A stretch of DNA of 64,000 bases from Pseudanabaena sp. Salubria-1 (GCA_023336205.1 JALQCR010000008.1:1-64000); one strand, 5' to 3'; shown: positions 18,826 through 29,056, counted from the stretch's first letter. A program made the numbers and translations. The notes: generated from the sequence alone by a model not told the origin.

Positions 18826-19995
18826 CTAACTCTTCATGCGTTCTTTCATCTTTTTTGCCGCCAATGCATAGCCACCATCAGCGCCATCTACAAAATGGAC
18901 TTGACGACCATCGCGCTCAAAGACTAAGCAAGTCATCAGAGCGCGATCGGATATATGAAAGCCGTATACTAAGCGCCCTTCTTGAAATTTCTTTTCTAAA
19001 TAATCAATTATTTTCTTGCGCTGTTGAGTTGTTCCAGAAATAACCATTCGCAGAACATCATCAAATTTTTTGAAGTCGGTAGACTCTGAAACTATTTGTT
19101 TATAATCACCCCAATTAAATGCCCCAGTTTTGATATTCAAAGACATCAGAACATCACCTAACAAATTAATCAAGCGTATTTTCCATAGGTATAAAATTCG
19201 TTTCAACCAATTCTTAGAAGCCGTAAAGACTCGGGTTTCAGATGATAAGTTCTTTTCCCCAAAGGCAAGTTGTAAATTTGCTGATACTACAGGATGGCAT
19301 TCTGTCCCTTTTCCATAAATGCGATCAATTTGGTTAATTACCTCTCGATAGAGATTATCAACTTGGCTTTGACTTGGAGCTGTTACAAATACGATTAAAC
19401 TCAGGATCTCTTCGTGGCGCGTAGGGATGTCTTGCCATCGGCATTCTAAACCAGAAAAGTCAGCGATCGGATTGGAGCTTTGATTCTTTGGACTGTAGAA
19501 ACCAGTTGTGGCTTTGTCTTTAATCAAATTTGTCGCATAGCTAATTCCCCCACCTCTAAGGATTGCTTGGTCATAGTTTTCTGAAATTCGCAGTTTAGCT
19601 ATTTTAATTTCATAGTTTGAAGAGATTGCTGCGATCGGCACTATGCCAATTCGTAACACCAAATCAAACTCATCTGCTGCCATTTTTTGTACAGCTAACA
19701 AGGCTAGCTCTGCTTCTTGGATGAATCTCGGTGGAATGAGAATTGATGCACCATCGCCCCCAAATACAAATGGAATTTCTAAGTCCCCAACTATATTCAA
19801 AATCACGATAATCGAACAAGCACCTAGGAGATTTATATCTTTATATCTTCCTGACTCGATCGCTTTGGTCGAATCAACAATATCGGTGATAATGACAGCC
19901 CAGTCATTAGGAATAGAGCAAAAATTTTCACTATGAGTAATATCAGCGAAATTCTTAAGTACAGGTAAATCGGCATAAAAATTTTCAGTAGTCAT
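18826..19995 (-). CDS. DUF3095 protein with cyclase-like motifs
   Basis: 389 aa from the ATG at 19995. The N-terminal half has AVIITDIVDSTKAI and FGGDGASILIPP, the pattern of class III nucleotide cyclases (metal Asp and GGD), so it may bind or cyclise nucleotides; activity is not established for DUF3095. The C-terminal part has VFERDGRQVHFVDGADGGYA. In-frame upstream ATGs at 20025 and 20106 exist; the latter falls inside a hairpin and is rejected. Downstream of guaA, separated by two hairpins. Confidence 0.85.
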   Translation of the reverse strand: MTTENFYADLPVLKNFADITHSENFCSIPNDWAVIITDIVDSTKAIESGRYKDINLLGACSIIVILNIVGDLEIPFVFGGDGASILIPPRFIQEAELALLAVQKMAADEFDLVLRIGIVPIAAISSNYEIKIAKLRISENYDQAILRGGGISYATNLIKDKATTGFYSPKNQSSNPIADFSGLECRWQDIPTRHEEILSLIVFVTAPSQSQVDNLYREVINQIDRIYGKGTECHPVVSANLQLAFGEKNLSSETRVFTASKNWLKRILYLWKIRLINLLGDVLMSLNIKTGAFNWGDYKQIVSESTDFKKFDDVLRMVISGTTQQRKKIIDYLEKKFQEGRLVYGFHISDRALMTCLVFERDGRQVHFVDGADGGYALAAKKMKERMKS

Positions 19996-20073
19996 GGTTC
20001 TTCGTTGAAATTCTTGAATATTCATGCCTATAAACCTGAATGCAAAGAAACTTACAGTAATTTTATCAATAAA

Positions 20074-20118
20074 AAAAGACAGGCATAACCGCCAACTGGC
20101 GGTCATACCTATCTTTTT
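20074..20118 (-). terminator. Hairpin between guaA and the DUF3095 gene
   Basis: GACAGGCATAACCGCC pairs with GGCGGTCATACCTATC through several wobble positions around a short ACT/AACT loop. A and T runs flank both sides. Confidence 0.65.
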
Positions 20119-20121
20119 AAT

Positions 20122-20172
20122 ATAAGAAGGTCAAAAGAGATTTATGCTGTAAATTTATTTTGACCTTCTTAT
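20122..20172 (-). terminator. Hairpin at the guaA 3' end
   Basis: Arms ATAAGAAGGTCAAAA and TTTTGACCTTCTTAT with a 21-base loop, immediately after the guaA stop codon. Confidence 0.7.
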
Positions 20173-20175
20173 GTT

Positions 20176-21849
20176 TTATTCCCATTCAATAGTGCCAGGT
20201 GGCTTAGATGTAATATCTAGCACCACGCGATTGACACCTTCTACTTCATTGACAATACGATTGGAAATAGTTTCCAATAGATCATATGGAACTCTTGCCC
20301 AATCCGCAGTCATACCATCCTCACTGGTGACTAAACGCAAAACGATAGGATGGGAATAGGTGCGCTTATCACCCATTACGCCCACACTACGAACAGTGGG
20401 TAACAGTACCGCAAAAGCTTGCCAGAGATTATTGTATTGACCTGCACGATTAATCTCTTGACGTACAATTAAGTCAGCATCGCGTAAAGTATTCAGGCGA
20501 TCGCTAGTAATATCACCGATAATCCTAATCGCTAAACCAGGTCCCGGAAAAGGCTGGCGCTTCACAATCTCTTCGGGAAGTCCAAGCGCTGTACCCACCT
20601 TCCGCACTTCATCCTTAAACAACTTGCGAAGAGGTTCCACTAGAGTAAATCGAAGATTATCAGGTAAGCCACCCACATTGTGATGACTCTTGATTTTAAC
20701 AGCAACACGTTTGCCAGTAACAGGATCAGCGTTAGTATCAGCCGATTCAATCACGTCTGGATAAAGAGTGCCTTGGGCGAGGAAGTCAAACGGTCCTAAT
20801 CGCTGTGATTCTTCTTCAAAGACATTGATGAATTCACTGCCGATTAACTTCCGTTTCTGTTCAGGCTCGGTAATACCCTTGACTCTTTCCAGAAATCTTT
20901 CACGAGCATTAACATATACAACATTAATGTGGAACTGTTCTTCAAAAAGTTTGACTAGTCGCTCTGGCTCTAGCTTACGCATGAAGCCTTGATCGATAAA
21001 CATACAAGTGAGCTGATCGCCGATCGCCCTATGCAATAAGAAGGCAAGAGTTGAAGAGTCTACACCGCCTGATAGCGCAAGCAGTACTCGTTTATCGCCA
21101 ACCTGAGCGCGAATTTCACGAATTGAATTTTCGATAAATGCATCGGTCGTCCAACTTGGCTCGCATTTGCAAATGTGATAAACAAAATTGCGAATCATCG
21201 CCATCCCACCTGTGGAATGTACGACCTCAGGATGGAACTGTACACCGTAAAGATTTTTTTGGTGATCAGCGATTGCTGCACAGGGAGTATTTGCTGTATG
21301 AGCTAAAATTTCAAATCCTTTAGGTAGCTCAATGACAGAATCACCATGACTCATCCACATCGTGATGCCCGTATCTACATTAGTTAGCAGATCTGTGGGA
21401 TCATCAATTTGCAGTTCAGCTTTGCCATATTCCCCATGCTCAGCAAGTTCGACCTTGCCGCCGAGTTGCTTTGCCATCAGTTGCATTCCATAGCAAACAC
21501 CTAAAATAGGTATGCCCAAATTGAAAATCTCAGGATCGCATAGCGGAGCGCCATCGTCATAGACAGAATTCGGTCCACCTGACAAGATAATCCCCTTAGG
21601 ATTAAGCTTCAGTAAATCTTCAGCTGAGATATGATAAGTTAGAACTTCAGAATAAACTTGTGTCTCACGTATACGTCGAGCAATTAGCTCTGAGTACTGA
21701 GAACCGAAATCAAGAATCGCAATCATTGAACGACTAGTTATATTATCTGTGGTACTTTCAGGATCTGAGCTGGATGAATTTATACTAGATGAAAGCGCAC
21801 CTTCAAGATTTAGTACGACATTCGACGATGTTGGAGGGGAAGAAACCAC
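20176..21849 (-). CDS. guaA: GMP synthase (glutamine-hydrolysing)
   Basis: Last step of GMP synthesis: XMP + Gln + ATP to GMP. 557 aa. The amidotransferase domain has [16 protein letters not shown], the nucleophile Cys in [15 protein letters not shown] and HPEVVHS. The ATP-pyrophosphatase domain has [11 protein letters not shown], and a C-terminal dimerisation domain ends in KPPGTIEWE. The first 40 residues are a Ser-rich extension; an in-frame Met at residue 42 would remove it. Confidence 0.97.
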   Translation of the reverse strand: MVSSPPTSSNVVLNLEGALSSSINSSSSDPESTTDNITSRSMIAILDFGSQYSELIARRIRETQVYSEVLTYHISAEDLLKLNPKGIILSGGPNSVYDDGAPLCDPEIFNLGIPILGVCYGMQLMAKQLGGKVELAEHGEYGKAELQIDDPTDLLTNVDTGITMWMSHGDSVIELPKGFEILAHTANTPCAAIADHQKNLYGVQFHPEVVHSTGGMAMIRNFVYHICKCEPSWTTDAFIENSIREIRAQVGDKRVLLALSGGVDSSTLAFLLHRAIGDQLTCMFIDQGFMRKLEPERLVKLFEEQFHINVVYVNARERFLERVKGITEPEQKRKLIGSEFINVFEEESQRLGPFDFLAQGTLYPDVIESADTNADPVTGKRVAVKIKSHHNVGGLPDNLRFTLVEPLRKLFKDEVRKVGTALGLPEEIVKRQPFPGPGLAIRIIGDITSDRLNTLRDADLIVRQEINRAGQYNNLWQAFAVLLPTVRSVGVMGDKRTYSHPIVLRLVTSEDGMTADWARVPYDLLETISNRIVNEVEGVNRVVLDITSKPPGTIEWE

Positions 21850-21965
21850 AGTAGATACCTCTATCTTAATGAGATAGCATTTAATGCGATCGTAAGGCTT
21901 TCGGTAAGCCTATCGCGGCGAAAAAAGTAGCTATTCCTACAATGCTAGCAAAACAATACGTCTTT

Positions 21966-22586
21966 ATGGTGAAAAAAATGCGTAAAAAAGTTATGACTGC
22001 GATCGCATTGCTACCAATTTTGGCGCTGCCAGTTTTTGCAGTTAGCAATCAAAATTTTACTTCCAGCAATTTTCTAACTTCTTCAGCAGAAGCAGTACAG
22101 TTACGCGATGGCAAAACCTATTTTGTACAATTGCCATTGCTTGTGGGCGCAGAGACTACTGTAAATCGTATCTATTCTTGGAATGCGACATACTACTTTG
22201 CGATCGCAATACCACAAAATATGGGTGAGCCTCTACAAAAGTTAGAAATTTCTCAGACAGAAGGATTTGATAAGGTTGATTTTTATAGCAATGAAACAAT
22301 TGCTTATTTGCAATCTCCATCAGGAGATCGAGTTACCATCTCCAGTAAAACTGAAGTTTTGCCACGTCAAGATAGCGATCGCCAAAAAATCACAATCACT
22401 TTTAATCCCCCAATTCCTGCGAGTAATGAGCTTAACACTAAGCTAGTAGTGGGTCTTCGCCCAGTCCGCAATCCTCGCTACGATGGCGTTTATTTGTTTG
22501 GAGTGACCGCATTTCCACAAGGCGATCGCCCAAATTCACAATTTCTTGGTTATGGCAGATTAAGTTTCTACGATTTTCGTTACTAA
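21966..22586 (+). CDS. Secreted DUF2808-type protein
   Basis: 206 aa from the ATG at 21966. Signal peptide: basic KKMRKK, then VMTAIALLPILALPVFA. The mature part carries AVQLRDGKTYFVQLP and ISQTEGFDKVDFY, matching the DUF2808 family common in cyanobacteria, whose role is unknown. A start at 21942 or 21978 is also possible. Followed by a hairpin. Confidence 0.8.
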   Translation: MVKKMRKKVMTAIALLPILALPVFAVSNQNFTSSNFLTSSAEAVQLRDGKTYFVQLPLLVGAETTVNRIYSWNATYYFAIAIPQNMGEPLQKLEISQTEGFDKVDFYSNETIAYLQSPSGDRVTISSKTEVLPRQDSDRQKITITFNPPIPASNELNTKLVVGLRPVRNPRYDGVYLFGVTAFPQGDRPNSQFLGYGRLSFYDFRY

Positions 22587-22593
22587 GGCATCT

Positions 22594-22632
22594 AAAACTA
22601 GTTGGGCGGGCTTTGCCCGCCCAACTAGTTTT
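22594..22632 (+). terminator. Hairpin after the DUF2808 gene
   Basis: Perfect stem: AAAACTAGTTGGGCGGGC, loop TTT, then the complement. Confidence 0.8.
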
Positions 22633-22659
22633 AACAAATTATTTAATTCGCAAAGCGCT

Positions 22660-22691
22660 TTCATAAAACACCCAATTGGGTGTTTTATGAA
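22660..22691. repeat. Perfect 32-base palindrome upstream of the YbjN-like gene
   Basis: TTCATAAAACACCCAA and its exact complement meet without a loop, about 54 bases before the next start codon. It may be an operator-like site, or a member of the hairpin family. Confidence 0.75.
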
Positions 22692-22744
22692 AAACATTGA
22701 CGTTTGCTATACACTATTGGCAGATAGTAACTAGATATTTAACT

Positions 22745-23209
22745 ATGACCTTCACAACAGAATCGCCAATAACTCCTGTAGAAGCAGAATCTAGTTTTGC
22801 ACCACCAACTAATCACATTGTGCAAACGATCCAAACTGTCATCGCCAGTATGGATGCTGAAAATTCGGCACTTGAAAACCAGACCGAGGATACGTGGAAA
22901 TTTCAATATGGCACTGTAGAAGTAGTTGTCAACATTACTGGAACCGAGCCTAATGATACCTTCACCGTCTTTTCGACTGTACTTGCTGCCCCATTTAAAG
23001 ACGAAGCAAAAATGACACGTTGGCTTTTGGAAAAAAATGCCGCTGATACATTTGAAGCTCGGTATGCGATCCAGAATGATCAAGTTTTGGTATTGTGCTC
23101 ACGCTCTGTTGAGGATCTTTCACCTGCGGAAATCTCGCGGATCATCACGATTGTGGCAGCAATCGCCGATGAAAATGATGAAGTATTAAAAGAAAATTTC
23201 GGCGTTTAG
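22745..23209 (+). CDS. YbjN-like domain protein
   Basis: 154 aa from ATG 22745 (MTFTTESPITPVEAES). The central part, WKFQYGTVEVVVNITG to RYAIQNDQVLVLCSRS, resembles the YbjN / type III secretion chaperone-like fold common in cyanobacteria. Role unknown, presumed cytosolic chaperone-like. An upstream in-frame ATG at 22697 would add 16 residues. Terminator follows. Confidence 0.75.
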   Translation: MTFTTESPITPVEAESSFAPPTNHIVQTIQTVIASMDAENSALENQTEDTWKFQYGTVEVVVNITGTEPNDTFTVFSTVLAAPFKDEAKMTRWLLEKNAADTFEARYAIQNDQVLVLCSRSVEDLSPAEISRIITIVAAIADENDEVLKENFGV

Positions 23210-23223
23210 AACTGTGTCTTAAT

Positions 23224-23252
23224 CAAGAAAGCACCGTTTGCGTGCTTTCTTG
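23224..23252 (+). terminator. Terminator after the YbjN-like gene
   Basis: Stem CAAGAAAGCAC / GTGCTTTCTTG with T-rich sequence after it. Confidence 0.75.
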
Positions 23253-23268
23253 TCATTTTTATAAATTC

Positions 23269-24003
23269 ATGAACAAACTATGGGAGCTTCTTCCTTATTC
23301 TGAAATATCGGGAAAGCTACAAATGGCTCTTGACAATTCTTTGCTTGATCGCCATAGCCAAGATCCTCAATCGCCATCGATTTTAAGATTTTATCGCTGG
23401 AGTCCATCTGCGATTTCCTTAGGTTTTAATCAAAAGCAATATCCTATTCGCTGGAATGAGATCGCTCAAAAACATAATCTCGACATCATTCGTCGTCCAA
23501 GTGGGGGGCGTGCTGTACTACATCAAGGAGATCTTACTTATGCATTGATCACCAGCGCTGATATTGGTGGTGATCAAGTTGGGGAGTTTGAAGATAATAC
23601 CTTTGGCAGAAAGCGATCGCATCGTGACATTTATGAATACATCAGCGGATTTCTAATTCAAGGTTTTGCCGAGTTGGGGGTTAAGCTAAGCTACGGAAAA
23701 GCAGGGCGGGGCTATATTCATAACCCTAGCTGCTTCTCTACGGCAACCAATGCGGACTTAGTAATTGCTGATGGACGCAAACTCGTTGGTAGCGCTCAAG
23801 TTTATCGTCACAATTCAGTTTTGCAGCATGGATCAATCTCGATCACTCCAAACTACAAGCTACTAACGGAGCTATTTCAAGCGGAAGTTCCGATTGTTGG
23901 TTACCAAGAACTTGCGTGGAATAATCATAAAGATATAACAGCAAAACTTATAGATGTTCTATCGCAGTCGGCGCGGGATTACTTTCAGGCGGAGTTCTTG
24001 TAG
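23269..24003 (+). CDS. Lipoate/octanoate transferase family protein (LipM/LplA-like)
   Basis: BPL/LplA/LipB-fold enzyme that attaches octanoyl or lipoyl groups to carrier proteins. 244 aa from ATG 23269. [19 protein letters not shown] is the binding-site signature. [15 protein letters not shown] followed by [12 protein letters not shown] resembles LipM octanoyltransferases, where the Cys is the nucleophile; no separate ATP-binding accessory domain is visible. Its 3' end overlaps rluE on the other strand by 45 bases. Confidence 0.85.
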   Translation: MNKLWELLPYSEISGKLQMALDNSLLDRHSQDPQSPSILRFYRWSPSAISLGFNQKQYPIRWNEIAQKHNLDIIRRPSGGRAVLHQGDLTYALITSADIGGDQVGEFEDNTFGRKRSHRDIYEYISGFLIQGFAELGVKLSYGKAGRGYIHNPSCFSTATNADLVIADGRKLVGSAQVYRHNSVLQHGSISITPNYKLLTELFQAEVPIVGYQELAWNNHKDITAKLIDVLSQSARDYFQAEFL

Positions 24004-24561
24004 TTCTGTTTGAGTCAAATTTCGCCATTGACCAACATTCAGATTCGCTAGGCTTAAATGGGCGATCGCTACCCTTACTAAGCGCAAAGTAGGGAATCCC
24101 ACTGCTGCTGTCATTTTCCTAACTTGACGATTTTTCCCTTCTGTTAATTTTAGTTCTAACCAAGATGTGGGAATGCTGGCTCGAAAGCGAATGGGAGGCT
24201 GACGCTCTGGTAAGTCTGGCTCAGTATCTAATAACTTAGCGATCGCAGGTTTAGTTCGATATCCTTGGAGCAAGACTCCATCTCGTAACATTTGCAAAGA
24301 TTCTTCCGTGGGAATTCTTTCTACCTGTACCCAATAAGTTCGTAAATGCTCAAACTGGGGATCGATTAAGCGATGTTTTAACTGACCATCATTAGTGAGC
24401 AGTAATAGCCCTTCGCTATCAAAATCCAATCGACCGACTGAATATACTTCAGGGATGTCAATAAATTCTTTTAGAGTGGGTCGTGGCGATGCGCTATCAT
24501 CAGTAAACTGACAGAGAACCCCATAGGGTTTATTGAAAAGAATATATTGGCGATCGCTCAT
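23959..24561 (-). CDS. rluE: RluE/RsuA-family rRNA pseudouridine synthase
   Basis: Modifies a single uridine in 23S rRNA (U2457 in E. coli for RluE). 200 aa, with no S4 domain, as for RluE. Catalytic Asp in [31 protein letters not shown] and [10 protein letters not shown] are further family blocks. Convergent 45-base overlap with the LipM-like gene. Confidence 0.9.
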   Translation of the reverse strand: MSDRQYILFNKPYGVLCQFTDDSASPRPTLKEFIDIPEVYSVGRLDFDSEGLLLLTNDGQLKHRLIDPQFEHLRTYWVQVERIPTEESLQMLRDGVLLQGYRTKPAIAKLLDTEPDLPERQPPIRFRASIPTSWLELKLTEGKNRQVRKMTAAVGFPTLRLVRVAIAHLSLANLNVGQWRNLTQTELQELRLKVIPRRLR

Positions 24562-24570
24562 AGGTTTTTG

Positions 24571-24607
24571 AGAATAAAAAAGCTCGCTTCGCGAGCTTTT
24601 TTATTCT
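24571..24607 (-). terminator. Terminator of the CAP-domain gene
   Basis: Perfect stem AGAATAAAAAAGCTCGC, apex TTC, with a T run. It lies 12 bases after the gene's stop and 10 bases before the rluE start. Confidence 0.85.
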
Positions 24608-24618
24608 ATAGCTATAGC

Positions 24619-25164
24619 CTAGCGTTGAGGTGTACCAAACACCTGTACCCAATAGTGTCGATAGCGAGAGTTTGGTGCATTCTCATATCCAAAGCCAATC
24701 TCGGTAAATCTACTATTAAGAATATTGGCTCGATGCCCAGAACTATTCATCCATTGCCGAATTGTCCCTTCAGGTGTGGCTTTCCCAGCAGCAATATTTT
24801 CACCTAAAGCAAAATATTTATAACCAGTCCCCTTAGCTCGATCTGCCATACTAGAACCGTTCAGCCCCGTATGACTAAAGTAGTTATTTCTTGCCATATC
24901 TCTCGCATGAGACTGAGCGGCTTTTGTCAATTGTGACGAAAGCTTAAGGGGAGATAAGCCTACTTTTTGGCGCTCTAAGTTAGTTAGCTTGAGCAACTCA
25001 GTTTCAAAACTGACCCGATTAGTACTTTGACTTATATTAGTAGACCGTATTGGTGAAATCTGGTTTTGTTGTTTGGCTAAAGATGTCGCATTCAAATTAG
25101 GCGCGATCGCGATTGCTCCCCCAAACGCTAAAAGGCTACAACAGACTAAAAAAGTTGATTTCAT
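24619..25164 (-). CDS. Secreted CAP/SCP-domain protein
   Basis: 181 aa from ATG 25164, which opens a signal peptide (MKSTFLVCCSLLAFGGAIAI). After a low-complexity linker the CAP domain starts near LLKLTNLERQKVGLSPL. It includes SHARDMARNNYFSHTGLNG, GENIAAG and the C-terminal HYWVQVFGTP. CAP proteins are extracellular with lipid, glycan or peptidase roles in different lineages; the role here is unknown. Confidence 0.9.
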   Translation of the reverse strand: MKSTFLVCCSLLAFGGAIAIAPNLNATSLAKQQNQISPIRSTNISQSTNRVSFETELLKLTNLERQKVGLSPLKLSSQLTKAAQSHARDMARNNYFSHTGLNGSSMADRAKGTGYKYFALGENIAAGKATPEGTIRQWMNSSGHRANILNSRFTEIGFGYENAPNSRYRHYWVQVFGTPQR

Positions 25165-25465
25165 AAAATTAGTTACGAAACTTGTGAATAAATACACATG
25201 ATTATTGACTTTGCCTTCCTCTAAGGGTTCCCATATTAAAGCCCTTAAATTACAGACTAAAAAATATTGAGTTTAAAAACTACTCCTTTCCCACTAATCA
25301 TTCACAGGGAAGGGAGCATGAGATCGCGCTCTCTCTTCATATAAATTGACATTCATCCGATGTTTCAATATCGATATATCACTCTATTTATAGATGACGA
25401 TCCCCTTTAGTCAACCTAGTGTGAGATATCCATAGATTAAAAAATGTAGAATTCAAGTATTAAAC

Positions 25466-25648
25466 ATGATTCATCAACTAGCAGTTCGCTTAGGTGTGTC
25501 GTGTGTGCTTCTCGCAACATTGCCTCTCGCTACAGACGAAATAGTTAATTATGTTCAAGCTCCTCATATATTTTCAGGAATTGGGGCGATCGCCTCATGC
25601 GTTGGAGCCTGTGTACCAGTTTTAACCCTATTCCGCAATTCCGACTAA
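25466..25648 (+). CDS. Possible small membrane protein
   Basis: 60 aa, with hydrophobic stretches LAVRLGVSCVLLATLPLA and GIGAIASCVGACVPVLTL, which could make two membrane segments. No family recognised. A terminator-like hairpin follows directly. Coding status is uncertain; the 270-base gap upstream (25198-25465) otherwise holds nothing clear. Confidence 0.4.
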   Translation: MIHQLAVRLGVSCVLLATLPLATDEIVNYVQAPHIFSGIGAIASCVGACVPVLTLFRNSD

Positions 25649-25650
25649 CA

Positions 25651-25689
25651 AATCACAAAAAAGCTTGATTCGCACATTTTTTTGTGATT
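25651..25689. terminator. Bidirectional hairpin overlapping the ycf35 stop codon
   Basis: AATCACAAAAAA pairs with TTTTTTGTGATT. The minus-strand TAA at 25688-25690 lies at its right edge. Confidence 0.7.
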
Positions 25690-26062
25690 AAGCCCATCGC
25701 CCAATTACAATTCTCACAGTACCGTCTTCTAATATTTCTTGCTGCTCGATCGCAAATCCCTGTTGAGTAGCACTCTCTAGAACAGTTCTAGCTGCATATT
25801 GCTGATTTAGTTCTCCCAGAAATTCCTCGACATTCATTGCTACTCCCCACATGTCTGCAATGAGCTCATAGCACTCACCTACTTTCCGAAAGCCAATGTC
25901 ATAGGCATTAGGCATAGGGATTACATAATTGGCTGTAGTAGTGTCACCAAGGTATCCGCGCACTAAAGTGTTTAGCTTGACAGGATAGCCCAGCGATTGG
26001 AGCGCTTGTTCTAGCAAGTCACCATTTTTGATTTCAATGGCGATCGTGGTGAAGTGAGACAT
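25688..26062 (-). CDS. ycf35: DUF1257 / Ycf35-like protein
   Basis: 124 aa, conserved in cyanobacteria and red-algal plastids. Starts MSHFTTIAIEIKNGDLLEQAL; YDIGFRKVGECYELIADMWG is the family core. Biochemical role unknown. It lies 54 bases from the ycf46-like AAA gene start side, same strand and downstream of it, so the two are probably one transcript. Confidence 0.88.
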   Translation of the reverse strand: MSHFTTIAIEIKNGDLLEQALQSLGYPVKLNTLVRGYLGDTTTANYVIPMPNAYDIGFRKVGECYELIADMWGVAMNVEEFLGELNQQYAARTVLESATQQGFAIEQQEILEDGTVRIVIGRWA

Positions 26063-26096
26063 AAAATTTGAGAATAGAGCGCGTCTGCCATTTTCT

Positions 26097-27716
26097 CTAT
26101 TCTAGGTTAATTGCAAACTTTCGTAATTCTTGAAGTAATTGTTCATCATTTGATGCAGTCCTAGCACCAGACTCAGCAGCCCATTGTTTGAGAGACTCGA
26201 TCTGTTGTGAGGCGATCGCAGCTAGTGGGACAGTCTCCTCGATCGCACTAATGATATCTTCGGTAGTGAAGTCTTCTCGATTGCCACTGCTACCTCGTCC
26301 AAAGGCTCGATGGATACCATCGATGATGACTTGCTCTATTTCAGCGCCGCTAAAATTTTTGGTGTGTCGAGCTAATAAAAACAGATCAAATTCACGCAAT
26401 CGGCTGGGGCGCAATTTTTGTAAATGCACCTTAAAAATTTCTTGGCGTTCAGACTCAGTGGGCAAATTCAAAAAGAAAATCTCGTCAAATCTACCTTTTC
26501 GTAAAAGCTCGGCTGGCAAAATCCTTACATTATTAGCTGTGGCAACAATAAAAACTGGGGCTGTTTTTTCCTGCATCCATGTGATTAATGTTCCTAATAC
26601 GCGACGACTAGCTCCAGAGTCTCCATCGGTAGACATATTGGCATTACCAAAAGCTTTATCGATCTCGTCGATCCACAAGACACAAGGTGCAGTTGCCTCA
26701 GCTAGTTGAATCATCTGCCGCATTCGACTTTCGCTCTCCCCCACAAAACTCCCAAATAGTCGCCCAATATCAAGACGCAGTAATGGTAAACGCCATTCGT
26801 TCGCGATCGTTTTTGCGGATAAAGACTTGCCAGTGCCTTGAATACCGACTAATAAAACACCTTTGGGCGTTGGTATACCGTAACGTTTCGCCTCTTCCGT
26901 GAAGGCATCTCGCCGAATCCGCACCCATTGCTTAAGATTATCCAAGCCCCCAACATTTTTTAGCGATTCATTACCTGTAAAAAACTCCAAAATTCCTGTC
27001 TGCCTGAGTGCTTGCTGCTTTTCAGCTAGTACCGCATCTATATCTGAATCATTTACTTGCTCTTTTTCGGCGATCGCCTTAGCTAAAACTCGTTGAATGC
27101 GGGTACGACTTAAACCCTGACAAGCTTTGACCAGTTTCTCCCAAGCCAAGTTTGACAAATTGAGTTTATTGGACGAAATCTTTTGTTTGATTAAATATTC
27201 GATTTCTGCGATCGCAGGCAAAGGAAAATCTATCGCGGTAATTTCTTCGGTTAATTCGGGTGGAATCTCTAGTACATGACTGGTTAGTGCAATCGTCCGC
27301 CGATCAAGTTTGAGATCCCTAGCTAAGTTTTTAAGTTCGCGAATAATTGGAATATGGCGATCATGATGGGGATATTTCAGGATTGGATGCAAATCCCGTA
27401 AAACATACAAAACGTTATCACCATCCTTAGTTGCCTTATCCCGTTGAGCTATCCTCGACAAAGCTGCCATCACCGATCCTTTATCGGCGTTATTGTCACT
27501 CCAGCCTCTTGCTATATCCCAAAACAAGATCCTGCGGCTAGGGCTAGATTGTAGAGCTACCTCTGTCAAAATATCTTCGACAGGTTCTTCTTCGGCTGTA
27601 ACTACATATATAAGTGGATATTTGGCGCGGAGCAATAAATCAAACTGCTCAATTAGCGCTTGATAAACTCTACTTTTGCTTGGATATATTGGAGCTATTG
27701 GCAATTGTGGCGACAT
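26097..27716 (-). CDS. ycf46: Ycf46-type AAA+ ATPase
   Basis: 539 aa from ATG 27716 (MSPQLPIAPIYPSKSR). The N-terminal half has the Ycf46 region LIYVVTAEEEPVEDIL. One AAA module follows with a Walker A variant LLVGIQGTGKSLSAKTIA, Walker B CVLWIDEIDKAFG and sensor VATANN. The GIQGTGKS loop in place of GPPGTGKT is typical of this family. The longer frame to 27761 runs into a hairpin and is rejected. Function probably in regulation of photosynthesis or carbon metabolism, not proven. Confidence 0.9.
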   Translation of the reverse strand: MSPQLPIAPIYPSKSRVYQALIEQFDLLLRAKYPLIYVVTAEEEPVEDILTEVALQSSPSRRILFWDIARGWSDNNADKGSVMAALSRIAQRDKATKDGDNVLYVLRDLHPILKYPHHDRHIPIIRELKNLARDLKLDRRTIALTSHVLEIPPELTEEITAIDFPLPAIAEIEYLIKQKISSNKLNLSNLAWEKLVKACQGLSRTRIQRVLAKAIAEKEQVNDSDIDAVLAEKQQALRQTGILEFFTGNESLKNVGGLDNLKQWVRIRRDAFTEEAKRYGIPTPKGVLLVGIQGTGKSLSAKTIANEWRLPLLRLDIGRLFGSFVGESESRMRQMIQLAEATAPCVLWIDEIDKAFGNANMSTDGDSGASRRVLGTLITWMQEKTAPVFIVATANNVRILPAELLRKGRFDEIFFLNLPTESERQEIFKVHLQKLRPSRLREFDLFLLARHTKNFSGAEIEQVIIDGIHRAFGRGSSGNREDFTTEDIISAIEETVPLAAIASQQIESLKQWAAESGARTASNDEQLLQELRKFAINLE

Positions 27717-27741
27717 ATTTGCAAGTATAGCAATAAGCAAA

Positions 27742-27766
27742 GTAGGGTGGGCAATGCCCACCCTAC
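27742..27766. repeat. Palindrome upstream of ycf46
   Basis: GTAGGGTGGGC-AAT-GCCCACCCTAC, perfect, 26 bases upstream of the chosen ycf46 start. GTAGGGTGGGC repeats of this kind are common in cyanobacterial intergenic DNA. Confidence 0.75.
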
Positions 27767-27796
27767 CTATTTTTTAGGTGCATCGTAGTTAAAACG

Positions 27797-27828
27797 ATTA
27801 TCGAAAGTATGGCTATACTTTCGATAAT
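27797..27828. repeat. Hairpin between tal and ycf46
   Basis: ATTATCGAAAGTAT and its complement with a GGCT loop. Confidence 0.75.
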
Positions 27829-27844
27829 TAAAAATTAAACCCAG

Positions 27845-27899
27845 AAAGGTTTTTGGATTCTCAAAAATGGCAATGCCATTTTTGAGAATCCAAAAACTT
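27845..27899 (-). terminator. Long hairpin at the tal 3' end
   Basis: TTTTTGGATTCTCAAAAATGGC pairs perfectly with its complement around AAT (one bulge near the base). It begins at the tal stop codon, so it is probably the tal terminator. Confidence 0.8.
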
Positions 27900-28914
27900 A
27901 AACTGTCGCAAGTACTGGCTCTTCGAGTTTAGCTAGCCTCTCAGTTAGCAAATCCTCTAAGGTGACGAGTGCTTTGGAGAAACCCTTGATACCTTCGTCA
28001 AGTTTCTCGGAAGCCATGCGATCGCTTGCGTGCATTGCATCAAAAGTAGCCTTATCCATCGGAATCTCAGCTATATCTGATTGAGATGCGATCGCGGGAT
28101 CAAGTTTGCGTACCAGTTCACCTTGGGCGTGATGCAACTCATCCAGCAACGCAGGAGAAATCGTCAACAAATCACAGCCTGCAAGTTCCACGATCTCGCC
28201 CATGTTGCGAAAACTCGCGCCCATAATTTCAGTTTTATACCCAAACTTTTTATAGTAGTTATAAATTTTTGCGACTGATAATACACCTGGGTCTTCGGCG
28301 GCTGGATAGCTATCGCGACCTGTATCTTTTTTGTACCAATCGAGAATCCGTCCCACGAAGGGCGAAATTAATTTCACGCCCGCTTCGGCACAGGCGATTG
28401 CTTGATGCAATCCAAACAACAAGGTCAAATTGCAATGAATTCCTTCTTTCTCAAGTGATTCCGCCGCTTTGATCCCTTCCCAAGTTGAAGCAATCTTGAT
28501 CAAAATGCGATCGCGAGAAATGCCATGGGCTTCATATTGTGAAATCAAATAATGCGCTTTTTCTAGAGTTGCGATCGTGTCATAGGACAAACGTGCATCC
28601 ACTTCAGTCGAAACTCGTCCTGGAATAGTTTGCAAAATCCTCAAGCCAAAGGCGATCGCCAAGCGATCAAAAGCTAGAGAAACCACTTGAGCAGGCTTAG
28701 CATCTTTGCCAAGTTCAGTTCTGGCCTCAAGGAGAGTTTCATCGACAATTTCTTGATACTGTGGCATTTGGGCAGCTGTCGTGATCAAAGAAGGATTTGT
28801 GGTTGCATCTTGAGGTTTTACCATCTCAATTGCATGGATATCCCCTGTATCGGCAACCACAACTGTCATTTCACGTAACTGATCGAGAAAACTTTTGGGC
28901 AAATCACTAGGCAT
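27898..28914 (-). CDS. tal: Transaldolase
   Basis: Moves a dihydroxyacetone unit between sugar phosphates in the pentose phosphate pathway. TalB-like chain of 338 aa. The Schiff-base Lys lies in [26 protein letters not shown] and [19 protein letters not shown] are further signatures. A GGAGG six bases before the ATG at 28914 decides this start over the ATG at 28938, which would add eight residues. Divergent from psaA. Confidence 0.96.
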   Translation of the reverse strand: MPSDLPKSFLDQLREMTVVVADTGDIHAIEMVKPQDATTNPSLITTAAQMPQYQEIVDETLLEARTELGKDAKPAQVVSLAFDRLAIAFGLRILQTIPGRVSTEVDARLSYDTIATLEKAHYLISQYEAHGISRDRILIKIASTWEGIKAAESLEKEGIHCNLTLLFGLHQAIACAEAGVKLISPFVGRILDWYKKDTGRDSYPAAEDPGVLSVAKIYNYYKKFGYKTEIMGASFRNMGEIVELAGCDLLTISPALLDELHHAQGELVRKLDPAIASQSDIAEIPMDKATFDAMHASDRMASEKLDEGIKGFSKALVTLEDLLTERLAKLEEPVLATV

Positions 28915-29015
28915 AATATCCTCCATAGCGCCAGTCATTACTGGCTACCTTTGCAAGCCTATCTTAGCCTCAACTGCTTTGCGACTTTTGTAACTTTTAG
29001 TTTAATTAACAAGAT

Positions 29016-29056
29016 CTAAGAGTAAATGGTTTGCAAAGCAAACAATTTACTCTTAG
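29016..29056. repeat. Hairpin in the tal-psaA divergent gap
   Basis: CTAAGAGTAAAT and its complement surround GTTTGC-AAA-GCAAAC. Neighbouring genes are transcribed away from it. Confidence 0.75.

Noticed and set aside
27716..27761. Longer start for ycf46 at 27761
   Set aside because: The extra codons are formed by the palindrome at 27742-27766 and the translation MGIAHPTLLIAILAN is not part of the family.
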